A stretch of DNA of 18,076 nt from an uncultured Veillonellaceae bacterium (GTDB lineage: Bacteria; Bacillota; Negativicutes; Veillonellales; Negativicoccaceae): contig CABTYA010000012.1 in NCBI GenBank assembly GCA_902488965.1, positions 1 to 18,076 on the forward strand, in the 5' to 3' direction. A program made the position numbers and the translations under genes. The notes below the pieces were generated by a model, which was not told the DNA's origin, did not search any database, and saw nothing but the letters and a program-made list of their open reading frames with translations. Shown here piece after piece: positions 1 to 6,251 of this stretch (within the stretch, counting starts at the first letter, position 1; each line of letters begins with the position of its first letter).

Positions 1-1
1 C

Positions 2-694
2 CGATACGAAGCGACATTTTCGGAGCCCGTCATTTATGAAAAGGAAACCTTGCGGCATACTTTCGGAGAGGTGGTCAGCGAGGCGGGATACACGCAGCTT
101 CGCATCGCGGAAACGGAAAAATACGCCCACGTAACCTATTTCTTCAACGGGGGCCGCGAAGAACAGTATCCGGGCGAAGACCGCATTCTGGTGCCGTCGC
201 CGAAAGTGGCGACCTACGACTTGCAGCCGGAAATGAGTGCGTATGAGATGACGGATCGACTGCTGCGGGAAATCGAGCAGGGAAAATATGACTTTATTAT
301 TTTAAATTTCGCCAATTCCGACATGGTCGGTCACAGTGGCAGTCTGGAAGCAGCCCAAGCGGCCGTGCGGACGGTGGATACCTGCCTCGGCCGGTTGTGG
401 GAGGCGTTTCGCGCGCACGGCGGGCAAATCCTCGTGACCGCCGACCACGGCAACTCGGAACGGATGTGGGATGAAGAAAATCACAGCCCGCATACGGCGC
501 ATACGACGAACCCCGTACCGGTGTTTCTGTTGTCGGATCAGCATCGTGACGCGACGCTCCGCGACGGGATTTTGGCGGACCTGGCGCCGACGCTGTTGGC
601 ACTGGCCGGACTCGAAAGGCCGGCGGAAATGACGGGCCAATCGCTATTGGAAATGACGGGCCAATCGCTATTGATAAGCAAGGAGGGCAAATAA
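2..694 (+). CDS. gpmI: 2,3-bisphosphoglycerate-independent phosphoglycerate mutase (C-terminal part; 5' end outside window)
   Basis: This enzyme interconverts 3- and 2-phosphoglycerate in the cytoplasm using two Mn ions. The reading frame is open from the left edge (frame starting at base 2), so only about the last 230 residues of a roughly 510-residue protein are present. Visible family signatures are FSEPVIYEKETLRHTFGEVV, FNGGREE, LVPSPKVATYD, NFANSDMVGHSG (metal-site Asp and His), VTADHGN, and the His-rich HSPHTAHTTNPVP. Its TAA overlaps the ATG of eno by one base, so the two are translationally coupled steps of lower glycolysis. Oddity: the usual C-terminal ending, AEMTGQSLL, is followed by a second exact EMTGQSLL copy encoded by a 24-bp tandem duplication, then ISKEGK. 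Family assignment is secure. Confidence 0.96.
   Translation, partial: RYEATFSEPVIYEKETLRHTFGEVVSEAGYTQLRIAETEKYAHVTYFFNGGREEQYPGEDRILVPSPKVATYDLQPEMSAYEMTDRLLREIEQGKYDFIILNFANSDMVGHSGSLEAAQAAVRTVDTCLGRLWEAFRAHGGQILVTADHGNSERMWDEENHSPHTAHTTNPVPVFLLSDQHRDATLRDGILADLAPTLLALAGLERPAEMTGQSLLEMTGQSLLISKEGK
626..673 (+). repeat. 24-bp perfect tandem duplication inside gpmI
   Basis: Bases 626-649 and 650-673 are identical and codon-aligned, each encoding EMTGQSLL. Two copies lie end to end, immediately before the last six residues of GpmI and about 20 bases upstream of the eno start codon. It is seen directly in the sequence. It looks like a recent in-frame slippage or recombination event, because the two copies have no base differences. 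Confidence 0.97.
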
Positions 695-1971
695 TGATTG
701 TAGATATTCATGCCAGAGAGATTTTGGATTCACGCGGCAATCCGACGGTCGAAGTCGATGTGCTGCTCGACGACGGTACTCGCGGACGCGCCTCGGTGCC
801 TTCGGGAGCCTCGACGGGGGTGTTTGAAGCGTTGGAACTGCGCGACGGTGATGAACGGTACGGCGGCAAAGGCGTGCAACAAGCCGTCGCCCATGTCAAT
901 GAGGCGATTGCACCGGAGCTGATCGGTTTGCCGGCGGGCGAGCAGGTGCTGATCGATTCGATTTTGTGCGGACTTGACGGGACGGACAATAAGAGCAAAC
1001 TCGGCGCCAATGCGACTCTCGGCGTTTCGATGGCGGTCGCCCGTGCGGCGGCGCAACAGGCGCATATGCCGCTGTACCGCTACCTGGGCGGGATGTATGC
1101 GACGGAGCTTCCCGTTCCGATGATGAACATCTTGAACGGCGGCGCGCATGCGGACAACAACGTCGACTTGCAGGAATTCATGATCATGCCGGTCGGTGCG
1201 GAAACATTTGCTGACGCCTTGCGGATGGGGGCGGAAATCTACCACACGCTCAAGCAGGTACTGCAGGCACGCGGTCTGGTTACGGCGGTCGGTGATGAAG
1301 GCGGTTTTGCGCCGAATCTGACGTCCAACGAAGAAGCGTTGCAGCTGATTGTGGAAGCGATCACGCAGGCGGGCTATCGTCCCGGCGATGATGTATTGCT
1401 CGCACTCGATGCCGCCGCATCGGAATTTTATGAAGACGGCAAGTACGTATTCAGCGGCGAAGGCGTCACGCGGACGGCGGAAGAACTTACCGACTACTAT
1501 GCCGAACTGGTCGATAAATATCCGATTATCTCGATTGAAGACGGGATGAATGAAGAAGATTACGACGGTTGGAAATTGTTGACACAGCGGTTGGGCAAAC
1601 GGGTGCAGCTGGTCGGCGACGACCTGTTCGTCACGAACAGCACCCGACTGGAAAAAGGCATCCGCGAAGGAATTGCGAACTCGATTTTGATCAAGGTCAA
1701 TCAGATCGGGACATTGACGGAAACGTTTGAAGCCATCGAAATGGCCAAGCGGGCGGGCTATACGTCAATCATTTCTCACCGTTCGGGCGAGACCGACGAC
1801 ACGATGATTGCCGATATTGCGGTCGCGGTCAATGCGGGGCAAATCAAAACCGGCGCGCCGGCACGTATCGACCGGGTGGCCAAGTACAATCAATTGCTTC
1901 GCATCGAGGAAGAATTGGAAGGAATCTCCTTATACGAAGGAGCCGATGTGTTCTATCATTTGGATCGGTGA
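694..1971 (+). CDS. eno: Enolase (phosphopyruvate hydratase)
   Basis: Enolase converts 2-phosphoglycerate to phosphoenolpyruvate in the cytoplasm with Mg. At 425 residues it has the normal bacterial length. Seen in order: N-terminal SRGNPTVEVDV and VPSGASTG loop, NGGAHADNNVDLQEFMIMP (residues 148-166), VGDEGGFAPN with Glu202, Mg ligands Asp239, Glu282 (SIEDGM) and Asp309 (GDDLFVTN), catalytic Lys334 in LIKVNQIGT, and the signature SHRSGETDD (361-369). All catalytic residues expected for the family are present. The start is fixed by an AAGGAGG ribosome site at 680-686 and the one-base overlap with the gpmI stop. A hairpin terminator follows about 10 bases after the stop, so eno is the last gene of its operon. 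Confidence 0.99.
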   Translation: MIVDIHAREILDSRGNPTVEVDVLLDDGTRGRASVPSGASTGVFEALELRDGDERYGGKGVQQAVAHVNEAIAPELIGLPAGEQVLIDSILCGLDGTDNKSKLGANATLGVSMAVARAAAQQAHMPLYRYLGGMYATELPVPMMNILNGGAHADNNVDLQEFMIMPVGAETFADALRMGAEIYHTLKQVLQARGLVTAVGDEGGFAPNLTSNEEALQLIVEAITQAGYRPGDDVLLALDAAASEFYEDGKYVFSGEGVTRTAEELTDYYAELVDKYPIISIEDGMNEEDYDGWKLLTQRLGKRVQLVGDDLFVTNSTRLEKGIREGIANSILIKVNQIGTLTETFEAIEMAKRAGYTSIISHRSGETDDTMIADIAVAVNAGQIKTGAPARIDRVAKYNQLLRIEEELEGISLYEGADVFYHLDR

Positions 1972-1976
1972 CGGTG

Positions 1977-2005
1977 AAAAAGATGCTCCGCGGAGCATCT
2001 TTTTT
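1977..2005 (+). terminator. Rho-independent terminator after eno
   Basis: GATGCTCCG (1982-1990) is followed directly by its reverse complement CGGAGCATC (1991-1999), then a run of six T; the 5' flank is a run of A. The perfect 18-bp palindrome plus T run marks the end of the gpmI-eno transcript. Confidence 0.9.
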
Positions 2006-2067
2006 GTATGTTCGCCGGTTGATGGGGGGGTATCACAAAACTAAATCGATAAAATTTGATTCCGGGC

Positions 2068-2130
2068 TTGCAAAATTTGGACAAATGGAGTAGACTAATA
2101 GTAAAGGATATCGAAATCCTTGCATATAAT
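2068..2130 (+). promoter_or_regulatory. Putative promoter region of the superoxide dismutase gene
   Basis: Two sigma-A-like candidates are visible. One is TTGCAA (2068-2073), a 17-bp spacer, then TAGACT (2091-2096). The second is a perfect TATAAT (2125-2130) that would start transcription close to 2137, leaving a leader of about 18 bases before the ATG; its -35 region is poor. An 8-bp direct repeat, AAAATTTG, at 2051-2058 and 2072-2079 is spaced 21 bp centre to centre and could be an operator. Which promoter is used cannot be decided by eye. Confidence 0.5.
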
Positions 2131-2154
2131 GGTGGTACAGAGAGGGGTATTCAC

Positions 2155-2766
2155 ATGGCATTTACATTACCTGATTTACCGTATGCATTTGACGCGCTGG
2201 AACCGGCCATCGACGCACGTACGATGGAAATTCACCACGACAAACATCACAAGACGTACGTGGACAATCTCAATGCGGCCTTGGCGAAACATCCGGAATG
2301 CGAATCTTTCGGATTGGAAGAATTGTTGACGGGATTGCAACGTCTGCCGGAAGATATTCGCACCGCCGTACGCAACAATGCGGGCGGTCATTATAACCAC
2401 AGTCTGTTTTGGAAAATGATGACGCCGGCCGATCAAAGTCGGCTGGGCGGCGCGATTGAAGAAGAGATCACGAAGGAATTCGGCTCGTTCGACGCATTCA
2501 AACAGGAGTTTACCGATGCGGCGAAATCACGCTTCGGCAGCGGTTGGGCTTGGCTGGTCTGGGCGGACGGCGCTTTGCGCGTAGTTTCGACGCCGAACCA
2601 GGACAATCCTTTGATGGACGGACAGATCCCGCTCTTGGGGCTTGACGTCTGGGAACATGCGTACTATTTGAAATACCAAAACAAGCGCCCGGATTACATC
2701 GCGGCTTTCTTCAGCGTCGTGAACTGGGACTATGTTAATGAGTTGTTGGCGCAGGCACGGAAATAA
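2155..2766 (+). CDS. sodA: Superoxide dismutase, Mn-type (or cambialistic)
   Basis: The enzyme dismutates superoxide to hydrogen peroxide and oxygen in the cytoplasm. The 203-residue length is standard. Metal ligands by family position are His27, His82 (in GGHYNHSLFW), Asp164 and His168 (in GLDVWEHAYYL). Gln149 in NQDNPL and Gly77 before GHYNH match the Mn-type pattern rather than the Fe-type pattern, which carries its Gln near the second His; cambialistic use of Fe remains possible. The frame is open further upstream to 2056, but ATG 2155 is preferred because GAGGGG (2142-2147) lies 7 bases before it and the protein then begins at the usual TLPDLPYAFDALEP. It is a single-gene unit flanked by terminators, next to a thioredoxin-reductase-like gene and nth, which suggests an oxidative stress role in an anaerobe or microaerophile. 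Confidence 0.96.
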   Translation: MAFTLPDLPYAFDALEPAIDARTMEIHHDKHHKTYVDNLNAALAKHPECESFGLEELLTGLQRLPEDIRTAVRNNAGGHYNHSLFWKMMTPADQSRLGGAIEEEITKEFGSFDAFKQEFTDAAKSRFGSGWAWLVWADGALRVVSTPNQDNPLMDGQIPLLGLDVWEHAYYLKYQNKRPDYIAAFFSVVNWDYVNELLAQARK

Positions 2767-2784
2767 TTTGTCAGCGCATCGATG

Positions 2785-2814
2785 ACAGACGCAGCGGTTG
2801 CTGCGTCTGTTTTT
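2785..2814 (+). terminator. Rho-independent terminator after sodA
   Basis: The perfect 10-bp stem ACAGACGCAG (2785-2794) / CTGCGTCTGT (2801-2810) closes a 6-base loop and runs into a T tract to 2814. Confidence 0.93.
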
Positions 2815-2821
2815 GATTGAG

Positions 2822-2850
2822 TTGCGCAAACGGGCAAAGTATACTACAAT
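2822..2850 (+). promoter_or_regulatory. Putative promoter of trxB-like/nth operon
   Basis: TTGCGC (2822-2827) and TACAAT (2845-2850) are separated by exactly 17 bp, 45 bp upstream of the first start codon. The -35 element sits inside the small palindrome TTGCGCAA, which could be incidental or a regulator half-site. Confidence 0.6.
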
Positions 2851-2894
2851 AGTGCAAGAAATAGAATTTTATCGATATACGGAGGAGGCGGAAG

Positions 2895-3809
2895 ATGATG
2901 TTGGATGTGATTGTACTGGGCGGCGGCGCGGCAGGGCTCAATGCAGCTTTATATGCGGCACGCAAAGAGTTGTCGGTGGGCATTATTGCGGAAGGCATCG
3001 GCGGCCAAATTATGAATACGAAAGACGTCGATAATTATTTGGGATTGGCGGCGATTGCCGGTTATGAATTGGTCGAACGGTTTCGCGCGCATGCGGAAAA
3101 ATTTTCCATTCAATGGATGACAGGACGGATTGCCGGCGTTACGGTGAAAGACGACGGTACATTTGCGGTGGCGACGGCCGACGGAGAAACCTATGAGGCG
3201 AAAACCTGCATCATTGCGACAGGGCGGCAGAGCCGCAAACTCGGCCTCCCCGGGGAAGATACGTTGGCGGCGCGCGGGGTCAGTTACTGCGCCACCTGCG
3301 ACGGACCGTTTTATCGCAACAAACGGGTGGTTGTGGTCGGCGGCGGAGATTCGGCGGTGGAAGCGGCGATCGACTTGTCCAAGGTGGCATCCGAGGTGCA
3401 TATCCTGATTCGCTCCCGGTTGCGGGCCGATGAGCTGTTGGTCCGCAAAATGCGCGCGGAGCAATCGGTCCGCGAATGGCACCATGTCATTCCTGTCGCG
3501 GTCAACGGCGAGCGCAAAGTCGAGTCGCTCACGGTACGCAATACGGATACGAATGAGGAATCGTTGATTGAAACGGACGGCGTGTTTGTCGAAATCGGCG
3601 GCGAGCCGAATACCGCATTCGTACCGGCGGAACTGGCGTTGTCGAAGGAACGGGAAATCATCGTCGACCGCAGCGGTGCGACGAACATACCGGGGCTTTT
3701 TGCCGCGGGCGACGTGACGGATTATCCGCAGCGGCAAATTATTATTGCCGCCGCCGACGGGGCTAAAGCAGCATTGGCCGCGCATGCGTTTTTGCTGCAT
3801 GCCGAATAA
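2895..3809 (+). CDS. Thioredoxin-reductase-like FAD oxidoreductase (AhpF C-terminal-like)
   Basis: A 304-residue two-Rossmann-fold flavoprotein with the FAD motif GGGAAG (9-14), redox-active CATC (132-135, within SYCATCDGPFY), a second dinucleotide motif GGGDSA (149-154) and the FAD-binding AGDVTD (271-276). It is likely to reduce thioredoxin or a peroxidase using NAD(P)H. The canonical thioredoxin reductase HRRxxxR NADPH-phosphate motif is not intact (ILIRSRLRADE). Stretches such as GGQIMNTKDVDNYLG, ADELLVRKM, and RQIIIAAADGAKAAL recall the reductase part of AhpF, so NADH use is possible. No N-terminal glutaredoxin-like domain is present. Two adjacent ATGs (2895, 2898) follow GGAGGAGG (2881-2888); either could be used. 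The stop overlaps the nth start (TAATG). TrxB is the conservative alternative name. Confidence 0.85.
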   Translation: MMLDVIVLGGGAAGLNAALYAARKELSVGIIAEGIGGQIMNTKDVDNYLGLAAIAGYELVERFRAHAEKFSIQWMTGRIAGVTVKDDGTFAVATADGETYEAKTCIIATGRQSRKLGLPGEDTLAARGVSYCATCDGPFYRNKRVVVVGGGDSAVEAAIDLSKVASEVHILIRSRLRADELLVRKMRAEQSVREWHHVIPVAVNGERKVESLTVRNTDTNEESLIETDGVFVEIGGEPNTAFVPAELALSKEREIIVDRSGATNIPGLFAAGDVTDYPQRQIIIAAADGAKAALAAHAFLLHAE

Positions 3810-4453
3810 TGCGGGTGACCAAGGCGCTTCGGGCGCGGCAATTGGCCCTGCTGGAAGAGACGTACGGCGACCGCAAGACGGCGCTTCACTATCATTCGCC
3901 GTTTGAACTGTTGGTGGCGGTAGTGCTGTCGGCGCAATGTACGGATGAACGGGTCAATGTCATCACTTCGCGGATTTTTCCCCGCCTGAACACGCCGGCG
4001 AAAATGGCGGCTTTGACACAGGAACAGTTGGAAGAAGAAATCCGCGATTGCGGGTTATATCGCAATAAAGCCAAACATTTGCTGGCGACCGCGCATATTT
4101 TGCTGGAACGTTACGGCGGAGAAGTGCCGGACTCCTTTGACGAGCTGGTGACACTTCCCGGCGTCGGTCGGAAAACGGCCAACGTACTGATCAGCGTATT
4201 GTTCGATCAGCCGGCGATTGCCGTCGATACGCACGTGTTTCGTGTGTCACGGCGGTTGGGATTGGCGAAAGGCTCGACGCCGGAAGCGGTCGAAGAAGAA
4301 TTGATGAAACACATCCCGAAAGACAAATGGAGTGCGGCGCATCACTGGTTGATTTGGCACGGAAGACTGGTGTGCAAAGCGCGTAATCCTTTGTGCGATG
4401 AATGCCCGTTGCGTGAAGTGTGTCCCGCTTTTGAACGCAAGGCACAAGCCTGA
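3809..4453 (+). CDS. nth: Endonuclease III, DNA glycosylase/AP lyase
   Basis: This enzyme excises oxidised pyrimidines and nicks the abasic site in base-excision repair. The 214-residue protein shows LLVAVVLSAQCTD near the N-terminus, the helix-hairpin-helix LPGVGRKTA with catalytic Lys122, catalytic Asp140 in AVDTHVFRVS, and a complete [4Fe-4S] ligand set Cys189-x6-Cys196-x2-Cys199-x5-Cys205. All key residues are present. The start ATG overlaps the previous stop by one base and has no convincing Shine-Dalgarno sequence of its own, so translation probably depends on coupling to the upstream reductase gene. No hairpin terminator follows; a new promoter starts within 10 bases of the stop. Confidence 0.98.
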   Translation: MRVTKALRARQLALLEETYGDRKTALHYHSPFELLVAVVLSAQCTDERVNVITSRIFPRLNTPAKMAALTQEQLEEEIRDCGLYRNKAKHLLATAHILLERYGGEVPDSFDELVTLPGVGRKTANVLISVLFDQPAIAVDTHVFRVSRRLGLAKGSTPEAVEEELMKHIPKDKWSAAHHWLIWHGRLVCKARNPLCDECPLREVCPAFERKAQA

Positions 4454-4461
4454 CGGATTCA

Positions 4462-4490
4462 TAGACATCGCTCCGTAGATTCGTTATAAT
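4462..4490 (+). promoter_or_regulatory. Strong-looking sigma-A promoter
   Basis: TAGACA (4462-4467), a 17-bp spacer and perfect TATAAT (4485-4490) match the housekeeping consensus in 11 of 12 positions. It lies just after nth and drives the small gene at 4519, with a leader of roughly 20 bases. Confidence 0.8.
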
Positions 4491-4518
4491 AGCAGTATGA
4501 CGACAGGAGGGGATGACA

Positions 4519-4914
4519 ATGAAACTGAGTTACGCGGAACCGGGATTTATTGCTGAACTGACATGGCGTAGTTGGCCGGTCTTACTGACGGTTGAGCCGT
4601 TCGGACAATCGGAGGAAGACGCCGCAAAAACCTATGCGGCGGAAGTGCGGGAGTGGCTGAATGACGAGTATGACGGCATTCAAGACTATTTGCCGCAGAT
4701 CGTCAGTCTGAAAAATTCACATTGGCTGGAAATAGATGAAACGGAGTGGACTACCGCGCAGATGGCCGAGAGCATCGTATCGGTCGAAGCGGTATATGCC
4801 CGACGTGACGAAGGCATCATGGTCTATCATGATGTCGGCGATACCTTCGGGGATAAGGCCTTGGTGTTGATGTTTTCTCCGAGTTACGAGTTTTGCGGAA
4901 TTCAGCTGTTATAA
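4519..4914 (+). CDS. Uncharacterised acidic protein (possibly DUF2262-like)
   Basis: A 131-residue, acidic, soluble protein without signal peptide or membrane segment. An in-frame ATG at 4513 abuts the AGGAGGGG ribosome site (4505-4512), so ATG 4519 (8 bases after AGGAGG) is the likelier start. The layout of an N-terminal beta region (FIAELTWRSWPVLLTVEP), a central helix with LKNSHWL, and a C-terminal beta region (VYARRDEGIMVYHDVGDTFGDKALVLMF) recalls the DUF2262/DUF6985 group found in many Bacillota and Bacteroidota; this is a pattern impression only. No catalytic residues can be named. It forms its own transcription unit with a near-consensus promoter and a terminator that overlaps the stop codon, so it is probably well expressed. 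That it is a real gene is well supported; the family assignment is not. Confidence 0.8.
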   Translation: MKLSYAEPGFIAELTWRSWPVLLTVEPFGQSEEDAAKTYAAEVREWLNDEYDGIQDYLPQIVSLKNSHWLEIDETEWTTAQMAESIVSVEAVYARRDEGIMVYHDVGDTFGDKALVLMFSPSYEFCGIQLL

Positions 4915-4933
4915 AAGGCCGTACGGCCTTTTT
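4913..4933 (+). terminator. Rho-independent terminator overlapping a stop codon
   Basis: AAAAGGCC (4913-4920), loop GTAC, GGCCTTTT (4925-4932) with a T tract. The TAA stop (4912-4914) of the upstream gene lies in the 5' arm. The A/T symmetry means it could also work in the opposite direction. Confidence 0.85.
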
Positions 4934-4964
4934 ATTTGGTTAAAACAGCATGACGGGGGCATAG

Positions 4965-6251
4965 ATGGAACAGGGAAAGACCTATTGGCGGAAACGGTTT
5001 CGGGAAGTAGGAATCGGTTCCGATCGGATTATGAATGAAATTTGGCGGGCGCATTATGTGGATCAGTTGCTGTTCAGCAATCCCGTCAACAAAGCATACG
5101 GCGTGGATGAAACGGTCATCTGGGAAGCGATGCGGCAAACGCAGGAACGGTTGGGGAACTATGACGGTGATGCGGAGGCATATATTCGCGTGTACAGTAC
5201 CGCGATGGCGGCGCCGGCGCATCGATTTGCGCCGCAGAAGCAGTGGACCCGTGCGGCCGCGATACATGCATGGTGGCGGACATGGGGCGAGGGCCGTACG
5301 GCGTTGATTTGGAATGCCGATCGCGTATTGGCCGAATTGCGGGAGGCGAGCGAGATCTTCGGCGTCGGACGCGTTTACGGACTGGCGGACGGCGAGGATA
5401 CGGCGCATCGCTGGCAGGCGGTGTATCCGGAAATACGTTGGGTAACGCGAGACGAGCTGAGTGAGTTACGATTCGGCTATGTTCATGTCGTCGGTGACGA
5501 CGTGCAGGCCTTGGAGGACGCGATGACGGCGCGCCGCTATCTGACCGACGACGGAATCGTGAGCGGAATGGTGTCGTGGGAGACGTTCGGCACAGCGTCG
5601 CGACGAGAGGATACGCTGTATCTGACGGAGCGTATGGCCGGTGCGTGGCCGCGGGTATGGCATGTCTACGGCAGTACGCCGGGAATCGGCGCCGCATCGT
5701 ATCGCGGCGGTCGCTGGCAGATTGACCGCAAAAGTGCGGCGGCGGCTCGTTATTTGCAACCGACGGATGAAATACGGATCGGGGATTTGGCAAACACCGT
5801 GCCTTCGGAGCCCGTCACGGATACATCGCTCGTGTGGGTCGACGACGCGCAAATCGCCAATGAATATGCGACGCCGGCGACAGGGCAGAGTGCTGCGCGC
5901 GGTCGCCGTTTGCAAGCGGGAGATATACTCGTTGCGGCGCACGGCGACAGCTATCGCGTGGCGTTAGTACCGGCGGACTATCCCGCCGCGGCGACGGTGT
6001 TTCCGGTGTTGCGGCCGCGTGATGACCGGTCAGGCCGCCGTCTTTTCGGCAGTTTACTGCAGGAGGCGACACGCCGACGTTTGGCGGAGGTCGCGCGTAC
6101 GGAGAAAACCGCATTGGAAGATTGTATGTGGGAATCGCTGCCTTTGGCGGGGCCGTTACCGACGGACGAGCAGTTGCAGCGACTGGAAGAAGCATTGCGG
6201 ACGTTGGCACGGACGCGGGCGGCATGGCAGACGGCGGTGGACGGTAAATGA
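4965..6251 (+). CDS. Degenerate N6-methylase-like protein with HsdS-like C-terminal domain (tentative)
   Basis: A 428-residue soluble protein I do not recognise by name. The C-terminal part follows the plan of a type I restriction specificity (HsdS) half: IRIGDLAN (271-278), VWVDDAQIANE (290-300), LQAGDILVAAHGDSYRVALVP (316-336), and finally SLPLAGPLPTDEQLQRLEEALRTLA (391-415), which mimics the plPpleeQ..I element. The middle (about 96-205) alternates strands and helices and ends in LTDDGIVSGMVS, as in N6-adenine methylases. Neither an AdoMet motif I nor an (N/D)PP(Y/F) catalytic motif is present, so methylation is unlikely. No restriction subunit is nearby. The ATG at 4965 has a weak G-rich ribosome site (4955-4959), and no promoter is obvious in the 31 bases after the preceding terminator. 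Its stop overlaps the lipase start (ATGA). The coding call is firm; the family call is an inference. Confidence 0.8.
   Translation: MEQGKTYWRKRFREVGIGSDRIMNEIWRAHYVDQLLFSNPVNKAYGVDETVIWEAMRQTQERLGNYDGDAEAYIRVYSTAMAAPAHRFAPQKQWTRAAAIHAWWRTWGEGRTALIWNADRVLAELREASEIFGVGRVYGLADGEDTAHRWQAVYPEIRWVTRDELSELRFGYVHVVGDDVQALEDAMTARRYLTDDGIVSGMVSWETFGTASRREDTLYLTERMAGAWPRVWHVYGSTPGIGAASYRGGRWQIDRKSAAAARYLQPTDEIRIGDLANTVPSEPVTDTSLVWVDDAQIANEYATPATGQSAARGRRLQAGDILVAAHGDSYRVALVPADYPAAATVFPVLRPRDDRSGRRLFGSLLQEATRRRLAEVARTEKTALEDCMWESLPLAGPLPTDEQLQRLEEALRTLARTRAAWQTAVDGK

Noticed and set aside
2024..2030. Run of seven G between the eno terminator and sodA
   Set aside because: It could be a slippage site, but it lies outside any gene and upstream of the promoter candidates, so no phase-variation mechanism is supported.
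2056..2154. Upstream extension of the sodA reading frame
   Set aside because: The frame is open from TTG 2056, but the family N-terminus and ribosome site fit ATG 2155, and the extension contains the promoter elements.
2949..3800. 283-codon minus-strand frame
   Set aside because: It mirrors the thioredoxin-reductase-like gene almost end to end; no domain is seen.
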